Position numbers and translations under genes: made by a program
From: Odontocerum albicorne
Taxonomy: Eukaryota; Arthropoda; Insecta; Trichoptera; Odontoceridae
DNA: 64,000 nucleotides
Assembly (NCBI GenBank): GCA_949825065.1
Contig: OX463839.1
Coordinates: 24,686,212-24,750,211 of the forward strand
Direction: 5' to 3'
The notes under the pieces: generated by a model
Databases searched by the model: none
Told to the model about the DNA's origin: nothing
Seen by the model: only the letters and a program-made list of their open reading frames with translations
In this document: positions 37,235 to 47,794 of the stretch, piece by piece
Position numbering within the stretch: position 1 is the first letter of the stretch
Layout: each line of letters starts with the position of its first letter

Positions 37235-37450
37235 ATTCCCTTCCATCACCAATCCCAACCTCCCTCTCCCGCCCCCACCAGGGTGATCGGACGGCCGGTG
37301 GATGCAAGCTGGTCTTCCAAGCAGCCCCAATTAGCAGAGCCATCGGAGTGGAAGCGCCTGCATAAAGTGCGGGATGGACTGATCAAACACGACCGACGGA
37401 AGACTGGAAGATGAGACAACACGCTAAAAGGCGTGAAACTGCTATTTCGA
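37235..37450. other. GC-rich island of unknown origin
   Basis: Sharp rise in GC: ctccctctcccgcccccacc, tgatcggacggccggtggat, gaagcgcctgcataaagtgc. The minus-strand frame across it (37246-37524) has no recognisable domain. It is probably the untranslated or terminal part of a foreign element. Confidence 0.45.
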
Positions 37451-38206
37451 TGAAGTGTTAATATTAAATTGGATACTGAGTTATCATTTGAGTACAAAGG
37501 AAATTTGTACAAGGGATATGACATTGTTCAGTAAACGTTGTTTTCCGTTATGTTTGTTTCGATAATTAGTCGGAGATTTCCAATATTAAAAGTACATATT
37601 TCTATAAAATTATACAAATTTCTTTTCTTTGCACTGTAACACAACTTCTTACACTTATAATATTTTTATTTACGTCAAAAGTATATTATATTTTATTGCC
37701 AACTGTATTTCTGGCAAGAAGTAGATTATTTCATTTTTTTTATAAAATTGTATTGTTTTCTTTAATCAAAGTTAAGTCACGATTTATAAAATATGCTGCA
37801 ATTATTTTCTATGTTATAAAATACTTTATTATTATACTAATCAGTGGAAAAACAAAGTTATTTTTTATCAAGTATTCTAATAAGGAATTTCACAAAGTAA
37901 AGGCCGAAACCTTTGAAAATAATTATTTTCCTTTAAAAAAATGTACATATAGAATTAATGAGATCCTAAATAACTTTTAATTTGAGAGGCAAGTGAGAAT
38001 AAACAATGACCTAAATTTTTTAAGACCTTAAATTTCCCATATTACTGATTTTTAAAATGCCGCATACATTTTTGCAAACTGACCACAAATATTGTAATTC
38101 TAAGTTAATCATTAACTAATTTATATAAATCATAAAAAAATATTGACATTAAGTGAAAAAGTCGCATCTTGTAATAAAGTATGGAATGTGTATTTTACTA
38201 CATTTT
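37451..38206. other. AT-rich stretch, nothing recognised
   Basis: The 94-codon frame at 37696-37980 is Phe/Lys/Ile-rich as expected by chance from AT-rich DNA; not called. Confidence 0.45.
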
Positions 38207-38403
38207 CGTTGTATACAGTATAACCCGGCGGGCCTATTGTCATGAGGTAATCTCTTCCAAATAACCAGAAGGAAGTTAAAAAGGTCTTAAGTTAAAGTAC
38301 CAGACTGGAATATATTTTTTTAATCTGGGTTCCAGGGGAAATCGAATCCGCAAAGCCTGGGTTAGTAGATAGGCGTCTAGCTAACCATGCCACAGAGGTC
38401 GTC
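38207..38403 (-). mobile_element. SINE-1 copy
   Basis: Reverse-strand landmarks: ttcgttgtatacagtata, ggcgggcctattgtcatgag, taatctcttccaaataacca, aagtaccagactgga, gggttccaggggaaatcg, and a head ending atgccacagaggtcgtc. Confidence 0.88.
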
Positions 38404-39000
38404 AAGGGATGCAGTATTAAATCTACAAATCGATTTCCACCTGACTACGTAAGAAAACTTCATAACATTACAAAATTTATTACTTAATATGCATACATAC
38501 AAATTTTAAGACGGCAAAATATGAATACTTTTTTTGATAAAATATTTGAAAAACTATTTTTAAATCTAAAAAGTTTTGTTTTTTTTTACGATACAACTTT
38601 GATCTCATATGAACGAGTGTTAATATTTATAGTTAAAAATAAAAGAACATATGCAGTCGATGACACACATATGGCGACGGAATCATTTACGACGTGCCGA
38701 TAAACTTAACGCCCGTGCAAGTTTTCAAGATCAAAAGATGGTCTCACAGAGGAGTGGTGGCGGCGCGCTTGCTCGGGCGATTCTTGGGCTGACGCGAAGA
38801 ATAAGGCTCTGCGGAGACGGAGAAGTCCAGTAATGAAGCAAATCTATTGGGGTTTCGTATTGCCACTGCCGTGGAGTGCAGAGGTGAAACGGAATGAAAA
38901 TTAGAGATAGATATAACCCGAGTACAATATGGTTGACAAATTTTAATCACTGAACCTCACTATTTTAGTATTCATATCTGCTCAATACTTGAAACATATC
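38404..39000. other. Unassigned; GC-richer patch at 38700-38890
   Basis: The patch (ggcggcgcgcttgctcgggc, cggagacggagaagtccag) sits in overlapping short frames on both strands with no recognisable product. Confidence 0.35.
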
Positions 39001-39345
39001 TTCTTCTTCTTATTATTTTAGGCTTTTTGGCTTGTTATGGTCCTGCATCATTGTTTGCCTCTTGTGACGTCGACTGCCAGCTGTCTTTCCATGTTTTGGG
39101 AGGTCTGCTTGCTTGGGGGATACTGTCCCCTGGCCATTCGGTGGTTGGTTCCGCCATTCTGGATACGTGTTCGTTCCAGAACCTTCTTTTCTGTCGTCCC
39201 CATCTGACAGTATCTTTAACTTCGCACGTCCTTCGGATTTCTGTTTTTCGTACTCTATCACGAAGGGTTTAACCAGTGATACTCCTGAGTACCTTCATTT
39301 CGCTGGTTCGAAGGAGATTTTTGGTTCTGACAGTGCCGGCTCTGG
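39001..39345 (-). mobile_element. LINE-B 3' end with (GAA)n tail
   Basis: Minus-strand translation, in the frame not favoured by the longest open frame, shows a non-LTR reverse-transcriptase C-terminus: EMKVLRSITG, then TLRDRVRKTEIRRTCEVKD, then VRWGRQKRRFWNEHVSRMAE, ending in QAKKPKII before a (gaa)n tail at 39001-39015. One stop falls after RSITG and another near the end. The tail marks the true 3' end of the insertion. Confidence 0.75.
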
Positions 39346-39604
39346 ACTCTATGCTGTATGTCATTATGGGGCGGACACAGGTCTTGTATATCGTCACCTT
39401 GCTCCGCCTTTAACTCCGCCATTGCCGGTCCCAAGCCCGGATGAGAAAGGAGGAGGGATCATGGGTAAGGCCAGCAACCTGCCCATGATAACAATATATA
39501 CATACGCTCACAGACCTGCTCACACAGCCTCGGAAAAGGTAATGAAAAAGGTAACGACCAAAGCTAGGAAAAGCACTACGATTCAAAAACTATGAAACAT
39601 ATCT
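39346..39604. other. GC-richer stretch, possibly more LINE sequence
   Basis: A plus-strand frame covers 39113-39595, but its 5' half overlaps LINE-B antisense. The remaining part (ccccggatgagaaaggagg region) may be the 5' part of another retroelement. No domain seen. Confidence 0.35.
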
Positions 39605-40270
39605 ACGCGGACTAAAGATTCGAGGAATTCTACTATTTCGGTAATATTTTCTCAGATGATGGAATAGTTAAAAGGAATATCGAATGGCGTGTAGCGTTAG
39701 GAAATAAAGTCAACGAGGCACTAGAACATACGAGTATATAGTCAAACAGGACAGTATCAAAATCTGCTAATATGATAATCAACAACAGTATTTTAGTATC
39801 TTTGATGCATGGGAGGGGAAAAATAGACATGGAAAAAGACTAAGAAGCCGAAACATTCCTGTAGAAATGTGTGCACTGAAAATAATGCATGGGGTGACAA
39901 TGTTTAACAGAATATAGAATGAAGTGATTAGGGATGAATGTGAACTTAAGGCTGATGTGTTGAGTAAAATGAATAAGAGCACTCTCAGATGGTTTGGGCA
40001 CGTAGAACCAATGAATGAAGAAAGATCAACAAAACAAATACTAAGCGCAAATATGAGTAGAAGGCGTGATAGAAAAAGACTAAGGAAACTATGGATGGAT
40101 CAAGTGAGTGATATTTTAAAACAAGGACACGTACAGTCAGAGAAATCGTAGAAGTTGTATAAGAATGCGTATGGATGTAGAGGAGTCGAAGGATGTGTGA
40201 CGAGATAGGAAAATCGGGCACTCTGTTCTCTCTGCCTACTCCGAAATGGCGTAATATTATGTATATGTGA
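39605..40270 (+). mobile_element. LINE-A 3' fragment, most complete copy
   Basis: About 665 bp of the LINE-A C-terminal coding region and tail. Readable blocks in order: FSDDG...IEWRVALGNKV (39650-39715), NRTVSKSANMI, the YG-ETW-WKK equivalent (damaged), then a 76-codon open stretch at 39924-40151 with IRDECELKADVLSKMNKSTLRWFGHVEPMNEER and RKLWMDQVSDILK, ending QSEKS. The 3' untranslated end has the family signature gggcactctgttctctctgc and ggcgtaatattatgtat. This domain follows the reverse-transcriptase core in such elements; here only the C-terminal part is present. Confidence 0.87.
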
Positions 40271-40624
40271 TATACGAAAGACGGAATTCTGTCGTTTAAA
40301 GTGTCTTATTATATTATTATATCATCCAAATTTAAAAGGAATATATTTGAATCTTTAGCTGTGTAAAAAAATTGTTCATTCTCTAGTAATGTTTTCCCCA
40401 GAAAAACAATGTTTTGATAACTTTTAAAAATATGCACTAAATTTTTTATAATTTTTTTCATTAATTTTTGACATGGAAGTTATCGTCAGTATAGAAACAA
40501 AATGCTAGCAAAATTTTAACTCCAAATAAATTAATTCATCATCCATCATTATATTTTTTTGTAACTGTGAGTTTTAAAAGTAAAAATCCTTCACTTTTAC
40601 AAAAAATATTTTTAGCCCATTTAT

Positions 40625-40745
40625 ATTTTTGACTGGGCGAAGGCCCATTGTGTATGAAGGAGTAGTAACCTTACGCGGGGTTCGAACATGCACTCGTAAG
40701 TATAGAACTCCCAAGCTATGTTATACTGAGTGGCTACGTACATCT
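40625..40745 (-). mobile_element. Possible tRNA-like SINE fragment
   Basis: The minus strand has a B-box-like gttcgaaccccgcg preceded by a weak A-box-like block and followed by a palindromic gggccttcgccc. It does not match the SINE-1/2/3 bodies. Weak call. Confidence 0.3.
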
Positions 40746-40871
40746 ATAGCGTAGATATATAAAACTTTTAAAATATTTTAAACCTTTTTACTGATTTATA
40801 TACTGGTTTATAATTTATATGTTATATTGGTAATCCACGAAAACAATTATCAAATACAATCAAGATAAATC

Positions 40872-41072
40872 TCCCTGCCGGGGTAGGCAGATAGAACAAA
40901 GCACTAAACTTTCCTATCTCGATACACATCCTTCGTCTCTTCTACATCTATGCACCTCATATAACTCGTACGATTTTTGTGATTTTTTTACGTTTCCTTT
41001 TTTCATAATAACATTAATTTGATTCAACCACAGTTCATGTATCATGTCCAAACCATTTATGAGTACTTTACT
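40872..41072 (-). mobile_element. LINE-A 3' terminal fragment
   Basis: Reverse of the LINE-A 3' end: tgccggggtaggcagataga, actttcctatctcgataca, catccttcgtctcttctaca, then a damaged stretch to gtccaaaccatttatgagta (RWFGH region). Confidence 0.8.
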
Positions 41073-41504
41073 CTAAAAACAATAAAATTAAAACTAGACA
41101 TGACACTTTTATTGGGAAGGATTTATGGTCCAGATGTTTCCATTAGATTTTTATAGCGTAAAATCAATTAAATACCAGTTCATAATATATTAAATAGTGA
41201 TAAAAACATATTATTCGCCTACAATAACACCTAAAAGGAAAATTGATCGGTGAGAAATGAAATTTATTTTGATGATCAGGTCAACCTAACATGGAAATGT
41301 AGTAATTATATTAATAAGGACAAAGCGCCCGCCAGGCTAACTTGACGAGAGCAATTTATCACCTGCCAAATTTGGAGATAAAATTATGCAAATTCATTGA
41401 ACATTGTGCTACTGCGGGAGAAGTATTTCCCGAGATTAACGAGTTTCGATGCAATGAGGGTGAGGGTGGAAAAGGAAGAAAACTTAAAAGTTATAGACAA
41501 TGGG

Positions 41505-41885
41505 ATGTTCAAACATATACCATATACTCAAGCCGGGCAGTATTAAAATCTGCTAAAATGATAGTTTACAGCACTGTTTTAGTACCAACTTTGATGTATG
41601 GGAGAGAAATAGACGTGTAAAAAAAAGACTGAATGGAGTCGAACAAATGCTGTAGAAATGCGTGCATTTAGAACACAAAGGAGAAAATGTATGATAGAAT
41701 ACGAGATGAAGTGATTAAGTATAAATGTAAGCTTGAGGATAAATCGAATGGATGAAGAAATACTAACAAAACAAATATAATACCATTTATAGAGCAAATG
41801 TCAATCGAAATCGTGGGAAACGAAGATCATGTAAAGTATGGTTGGATCAAGTGAATGGTATTTTGAAAGAAGGAAACGTAATGAA
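41505..41885 (+). mobile_element. LINE-A fragment with internal deletion
   Basis: The open stretch to 41620 reads AVLKSAKMIVYSTVLVPTLMYGREIDV, a clear C-terminal reverse-transcriptase region. It continues through acaaatgctgtagaaatgcg to agcttgaggataaatcgaat, where the RWFGH codons have been lost, then gtatggttggatcaagtgaa. The family 3' end is missing after 41885. Confidence 0.83.
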
Positions 41886-41914
41886 ATTTTAGATTTAAAA
41901 ATTCACCATATTGT

Positions 41915-42112
41915 ATCGTATAAAATAAAATTTGGCGGGCTTATTGTCATGTAGTATCAAACAAAAATCTTTAAAACCATAAATATATTAAAAGAGGTTT
42001 TAAGTTAATTTCAGATGGAAACCCTTTATAAAAAAATCTTGGTTTTAAAGATAATCAAAACAGCCACCGCCGGGCTGGAAGACAGGTATCGACTACTATA
42101 TCACGGATATCA
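41915..42112 (-). mobile_element. SINE-1 copy, diverged
   Basis: Reverse-strand landmarks: tggcgggcttattgtcatgt, agaggttttaagttaa, aaaccctttataaaaaaatc, and head gccgggctggaagacaggta...tatatcacggatatc. Confidence 0.75.
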
Positions 42113-42373
42113 TTTTCGTAAATTAAATTTAAAAACTTGTTCTACAGAGTGGGCGATTTATTATTTTAAGTCGTTTGTCACATGAGAATCATTTGAATTT
42201 ATTTTTATTTAAAATACCACTCACAAGAAATGAAATTTTCATGCATAATATATAATTTATAAATAATTCCACGGATTATAATTCCAATAACCATTGTTCA
42301 TCTCATGTATAGTTCTGACATGTTAGCAGGTCAGTGAAAATATTATAAATTATATGGAAAATATATGAAATAT

Positions 42374-42613
42374 TCATTCCTCAGCCAGTTCAGCCACGAT
42401 CTTCCTAGACTCTGATAGTGTTGTACTATATATGTCCACATTCGAATCAGCTACCGCCTTGTACTCTCGGCACATTCTTACTACTGGGTTATATAGGCCG
42501 ATGTTACTTGCAAACGTAGCTAGGCTGAGCAAAGCAGGTATTCTAAGAGAGCCAGAAGGAATATTTGAATCAATGTGTTCCAGAGTCATAGGCGAGTCCA
42601 CAAGATCATTCAA
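42374..42613 (-). CDS. Short unrecognised coding-like ORF, probably a relic
   Basis: Seventy-nine codons on the minus strand with balanced, coding-like amino-acid composition (for example SGSLRIPALLSLATFASNIG and CREYKAVADSNVDIYS) and higher GC than its surroundings. In the same frame upstream, another ~15 sensible codons precede a TAA, so it may be the 3' remnant of a longer gene. It ends ELAEE then TGA. No motif allows naming; it could come from a retroelement gag, an endogenised viral gene or a host pseudogene. No introns, promoter or poly-A signal were identified. Confidence 0.35.
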   Translation of the reverse strand: MNDLVDSPMTLEHIDSNIPSGSLRIPALLSLATFASNIGLYNPVVRMCREYKAVADSNVDIYSTTLSESRKIVAELAEE

Positions 42614-43039
42614 GACTTTTTAAAGAAATACAAGATCAAAGTTACTTAAGAGACTGCAGATCGAAAAAGATCAATATATCACTGTACGACTCAAGAAAAC
42701 TTAGAAGCCCCTTACTATTTATTACACCTACACATCAAAAATTAAATGTTAAATTTATATTTATTATACGTTGAAAAATAAACTTAACGATGACAAACAT
42801 AAACTATCCTTTCATTCATACACACACAGAGAGGATTCTACAAATTCTCTCTTCACCAAATAATCGACGGTTAGCTATATGTTATCTACCATGTGAATAT
42901 TAGGAGTCCGAAGTTTTTTATTAGCCTTTGGTATCAAATGAAAAAAACATTTGTACGGTAAGTATTATTCCGGAATCATAAGTTGTTCAGTTTATGACTC
43001 CGGAATATAAATTTATCACTCATTTGTACAGTACCCTTA
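42614..43039. other. Unassigned
   Basis: Nothing recognised. Confidence 0.4.
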
Positions 43040-43115
43040 AACATATTCGATTTGGTGATGTGGACCCGTTGAGCAGCGTCACCGGAAGACACCATTGTTT
43101 CAGTTCCATTAAATA
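43040..43115 (-). mobile_element. SINE-2 body fragment
   Basis: Reverse-strand landmarks: atattcgatttggtgatgtg, ggaagacaccattgtttcag, ttccattaaat. Confidence 0.6.
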
Positions 43116-43184
43116 AATATCGATAGTTCGTTTTGCGAATTTTACATCATATGGAAAGTCAACAATACTCGCATTTGTATTGTT

Positions 43185-43397
43185 TTTATTACACTTTTTG
43201 TATAAAGTACAGCCTTATGGGTTTATAACTATGAAATAATCACTTCCAAAAACCAGAAATAAGTGAAAGAGAAGTCGACATTTGTATAGCGCTTACGAGT
43301 ATTGCTAGTAGACGAGTTCTCCAAAAAAAATGAAACCCTTTTTTATTATTTGGATGGCAAACAAGTATCTTACCAACTAAGCAAAGAATGTCGTTAA
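43185..43397 (-). mobile_element. Composite SINE (SINE-1 tail, SINE-2 piece, head)
   Basis: Minus-strand copy. The SINE-1 3' part (attacactttttgtataaag, tgaaataatcacttccaaaa) is at the left. A SINE-2-like gcgcttacgagtattgctag follows at 43291-43310, then a shared head (tggatggcaaacaagtatct, taccaactaagcaaagaatg). Confidence 0.6.
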
Positions 43398-43412
43398 ATG
43401 TATCACCTTTAG

Positions 43413-43762
43413 CAGTGGCGCAAAACCTTTTTTCACCTTCGACCCAATTTGCAGTGTAATCCTTGTCTAGCTCTCATGTAAATGAAAAACCGCAATACAA
43501 TTTGCTTGGGTTACCTATTCAGGTAAAGTATTAAATTTGAGGCTGACTCTCAGAAACCAATTCCATATTTGGCTTGATCGTTGCAATGGTTAAAATTTTA
43601 TCTGCCTCTACATTTAATCTGGAACCATACTAGCTTTTTATTACAGTTATAACAAATCTTCTAGATAAAACGAAGTATTCATTTTTCACAGTCTCACGGT
43701 CATCTTTTTTTTAATAAAAAGTGCCTAATAAATTTTGGCGACCCCCAGCTTGCGCACCACTA
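43413..43762. mobile_element. Probable hAT-type MITE
   Basis: A 350-bp non-coding segment with short imperfect inverted ends: cagtggcgcaa at the left and, read inward, tagtggtgcgcaa at the right. Flanking 8-mers acctttag and acctataa look like a decayed target duplication, matching the 8-bp duplications typical of hAT transposons. It contains the hAT-like phrase ttttggcgacccccag near its right end. No transposase is present. Confidence 0.55.
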
Positions 43763-44582
43763 ACCTATAAGAATAACTTGTGATACACTTACTTCATGAC
43801 ACTCGCATTTTGCCTATACTCTTAAGTAAAGAATATACGAGAGGTGATATAAAATATTTTATGCTCGGTATTGCGTTGACATAAAACTGGATTTGGATCT
43901 GCGGAAGACCGTATACATAATCTTTCATAAAAATGTTATGACCAACGGTACTCTAATGGAGACTGAATAACATCGTAAGTAGAGATATTTCCAAGAAATT
44001 AACTAATTCACGAAAAAATGCGCAATGCCATTAAAATCTGGTAAAAAGCATGAGAACAGAATTATCTGAAATAGTTTCACAGTTGATCGTAATTTTCTAA
44101 AAGGAAGTCAGATGAAGTGTAAAACGTAGGTGTCTCAAAAAAATAATGTCTAGCGGTTTTTATTATTATTGAAGACTTTTTAGCAACTTTCATAATGATA
44201 ATGCTTTCAGTAAAATCGAATTATGAAATCAATCGTTTTGTCGAATAATAAATTTAAAGAAAGGTTTAACGTCAATCCATGGTGTAGTGTTTAATTATAT
44301 TACATACAACGTGGAAGGTTATTTCCGTATGATAATTCCTTCTAACCGATCAGATAAAGATTTAATTGACATAAAAAAAAACAATAAACTCAGACCATTT
44401 TTCCCAACTTCGCTGTAGAAGTCAATATGTATTGAAAACATTATTAACAACTCAAAAATGCACCAAATATTAAAAAAAAAAAAAAAAGAACAAACGAGCT
44501 TATACACTTTAAATAATACGCTTTAATTAGAAAATGCTATTTGATGCCTGTAGATTTATTAAAATACATACTCGTGAAAACA
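43763..44582. other. AT-rich stretch, nothing recognised
   Basis: Includes a run of 15 A's near 44470. No gene seen. Confidence 0.4.
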
Positions 44583-45178
44583 CCCCACGTTTCCTTGTTG
44601 GGGAAGGCAAAAATGACAAAGCACCATACTTTCCTATCGTAATACACATCTTTCACCTCCTACATACATACACCTTTTCATATGACATTTCCGTCTTTCA
44701 AAATATTCACATAACCCGATCATATTTTCCTTGGTGTTTCTTAAACATGCCTTTCACAAATTTTGCACAGTATAAGTGTTTTGTTAGTTCATTCATTCGT
44801 TCTACATATCCAAACCATCTCAGAGGGCTCTTCTTCACCATACTTAATACATAAGACACATTAAGTTCACATCAACTTCTAATTACTTCATTTCATGCTC
44901 TGCCATACACTATCACCCTATCTATTATTCTCAGTGCACGCATTTCTACAACTTTTATTCGACTTCTTTCAATGTTTTCCACGTTCACGTTTCCCTCCCA
45001 TACATAAAAGTTGTTACCTTAATACTAGTAGTTTTGCTAACTACCATCTCAGATTTTGATACTGTTCAGTTCTTGTATGTATAATACGTTTTATGTCTGA
45101 TTCATTTTTATTTTATCAATCTGTCGTAGTTGTAGTTCATCCATAATTTGTTAAAATACTACCGAAATAGCAGAACTA
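44583..45178 (-). mobile_element. LINE-A 3' fragment
   Basis: Reverse of the family from its 3' end (ttggggaaggcaaaaatgac, cataccttcctatcgtaata-like) through tccaaaccatctcagagggc (RWFGH), attcatgctctgccatacac (YDRIRNE), tacataaaagttgttacctt, to actaccgaaatagcagaac, the FYYFGNIF position where other copies also begin. Confidence 0.83.
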
Positions 45179-45197
45179 CACTTTTTTATACAATATA

Positions 45198-46489
45198 CTA
45201 GGTTAGTCAAAAAGTTTTGAAAACGGAAATGAAAATACATTTTTTTTTGGGGAAAATCACTTTTATTGCTCAGTATAGTCTCCCATAAGATCAATACACT
45301 TGGTCCAACGATCTTCCAACTTTGTTGTCCCATCACGGAAGTGACTTTCTGGAAGGCCTGCAAAATACTCCTCTACGACGGCTATAACCTCTTTGTTTGA
45401 TGAAAAATGCTTTCCACGAAGGAATTTTTTGAGGTGTGAGAACAGCCAGAAGTCAGAGGGAGCTAAATCTGGCGAATAGGGTGGATGCTGCAACAATTCG
45501 TACCCCAATTCACTGATTTTCGCGATGGTTTTTTGAGCTGTGTGAGCAGGTGCATTGTCTTGATGAAAAATGATTTTTTTCTTCTGCAAACCGGGTCTTT
45601 TTTCACAAATTTTTTCATCCAACTGGTCCAAAAGGTCACAATAATAATCAGAGTTGATTGTCTTACCAGTTTGGAGATAATCTATCAATAAAATTCCTTT
45701 TGCATCCCAAAAAACTGACGCTAACACCTTCTTGGCCGATTTCTGGACACGAACTCGCTTCGGAGCCAAAGTGTCTGGTTCACACCACTCCTTAGCCTCT
45801 CGTTTTGATTCAGGATCATGGTGGTAGACCCAAGTCTCATCCATAGTGATCAATCGACGCAGAAAATCCTTTTTATCCTTTCGAAATTGCTCCAAATGTT
45901 GCTCAGAAAGTCGCATTCGAACGTGTTTTTGTTGCATTGTTAGCAAATGCGGCACCCATTGTGCACACAGTTTTTTGAAACCCAAAACTTCAGCCAAAAT
46001 ATGCCATGTTGTTCCATGTGAGATGCCTATGGTGTCAGCTATCACATCCACAGTCGATCGATGATCTTCCAAAACCATATCCTGTATTTTCGCTATGATT
46101 TCTGGTGTTGATGCACTTTTTGGACGTCCTGAGCGTGGATCGTCTTCAACGCTTGTACGGCCACGCTTAAACTCCAAAACCCATCGGTGAACGGTTGGAA
46201 ATGAAGGAAAGACTCCTTTAATACTTTGACCATCTTTGCATGGATCTAAGTAGCCGATAAACCTTCCAAAACAAAGAATTTAATCACTGCACGATATTCG
46301 GATTTTTCCATTGTTAAAAAATACACTGACACGTCAACTTCAATTGGCTTGTAAACAAAGAATGAACTGAGAGATCGAAATGAAATTTTGAGTACGTTCT
46401 TATGAAATATGAAATATAAAAATGGCGTAGAAATTTTGGTTTTCTACTGCTCCATAGATGTCGCGTTCAAAACTTATTGACTAACCTAT
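45198..46489 (-). mobile_element. mariner element 3, full length with TIRs
   Basis: A 1292-bp mariner. The left end reads ctaggttagtcaaaaagttt and the right end, read inward, ataggttagtcaataagttt, then both continue ttgaa. TA flanks at 45196-45197 and 46490-46491. The left flank is the 5' limit of a LINE-A fragment. The transposase runs on the minus strand. Sequence and ends differ clearly from elements 1 and 2, so this is a third lineage. Confidence 0.92.
45263..46311 (-). pseudogene. mariner transposase, N-terminus disrupted, catalytic part intact
   Basis: Mariner transposase resembling the irritans/mellifera-type group. From EFKRGRTS onward 304 codons are uninterrupted: GRP linker (RSGRP), second HTH (ADTIGISHGTTWHIL), WVPHLL, MDETWVYHH with the first Asp, FHQDNAPAH with the second and PPYSPDLAPSDFWLF with the third, spaced 34 residues apart. 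The normal start is the ATG at 46309-46311 (MEKSEYRAVIKFFVLEGL). A TAG at 46246-46248 and a one-base frame change near 46205-46220 separate it from the main frame. The catalytic core is therefore intact, but the first HTH cannot be made in one piece. Confidence 0.93.
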
Positions 46490-46994
46490 TATATTATAAA
46501 AAATATTTTTTTATATTTATATCCACAAGCATACTTGCATTTATTAATAACTATGAATTACATATTTTGAGTACGAAATTACAACCCATTCGGCAATCAA
46601 ACTAAAAGCATGGTCCTTTTACGACTTTTTCACGGTCGCCCGAATCATACGAGAACATAAAATATTCATACATAAATAATATTTAACAACCATAAAAATA
46701 ACATTAATTTACGACATGCATTAACTCATAATCACTACATTACTTTGTGACGACTTTGAACAGTTGATTACCATAATATTCCAATTAAAACCTTTCTTTT
46801 ATGTACCCTAATTAATGTGACAATTCTCCTTGAGCCTCGAGGATTACAATTAAAAAGTTTGTGATATTTTTCATTGAAGTATTTATTTAACCCACGCAAA
46901 TGTATTGAAAGGAAAGCACAAATATATATTTTTTAAAGATTTTATTGTATTTCAATTTTAAAGTTTTTTTTCTTTTATCAACTTCATTTTAAAG
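46490..46994. other. AT-rich stretch, nothing recognised
   Basis: No feature seen. Confidence 0.4.
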
Positions 46995-47440
46995 TAAGAA
47001 GTTATCCGGAAAGTAATTTCGTATTTTAAAGTCAAGTTTGTAGGGATTCACGTAACCAAGCAATACCGATTAGTTTCTGAACAGAGGTATTCAATATTTT
47101 CAGTATTTCAGTAATATCTTATGACGTAAAACGCTGTTTATTTTCGATTAAAACCTAAATTTGGTCATTATCAGCGGTAATCGGCCTTCTCGAACGGAAA
47201 CCATCTTCGAATGTTGTGTCACAATTACAGAATATTTTAAACCACATTTGACACACATACACGATCGCTTAATGCGTTGTCGCCATACACTGGATAATAC
47301 ATATTTTCGGTATGTATCACATTTTTCCTTTGCGGTAGAAAAAAATCATGAAGCATCGATAAAATAACTAATTTTGTACCATCTTTAAAATGACAAAAAT
47401 CCCGCTTACGAAATTTGGTTAGATAACACTCGAAAATTTT
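46995..47440 (-). mobile_element. mariner relic, internally deleted
   Basis: The minus strand at 47165-47300 gives VYGDNALSDRV then, one frame over, WFKIFCNCDTTFEDGFRSRRPITADNDQI, an unmistakable mariner N-terminal HTH and GRP-linker region. At the left edge agttatccggaaagtaattt resembles a mariner terminal repeat, and the right edge (aaatttggttagataacact) looks like a diverged partner. The catalytic domain is gone. Confidence 0.72.
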
Positions 47441-47794
47441 TCGAAACCATTACCTTTCATAATAATATATACGAGTATTTAGTACATCTGTGAAGAAAGC
47501 AGCGATTTTTTTCCAAACGACATCTTTCTAAGAAATAGGAAACTACTTACTGGATAACATTTTATTATTAATTAAACACATACAAATTCGTTGAAAGTAA
47601 AACACAACAAAGAAGGCAATATTTTCTGAAATTATAATATTCATTTCATGAACCACTACATTAAATTTAGGTATAATTTCTACTTTACCTAAGTACGTAG
47701 TTGTTATATCATCATTTTCAATTCCTCGTCAATTTTAGTTATCCTGAATATTTTCTTTTACATTTTTTATTTGGACATATAACCTATACCTTGA
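47441..47794. other. AT-rich stretch, nothing recognised
   Basis: No feature seen apart from a TACGAGTA at 47470. Confidence 0.4.

Noticed and set aside
39113..39595. 160-codon plus-strand frame as a protein
   Set aside because: Its first half is antisense to the LINE-B end and the rest shows no domain. It is most likely an accident of the GC-richer retroelement sequence.
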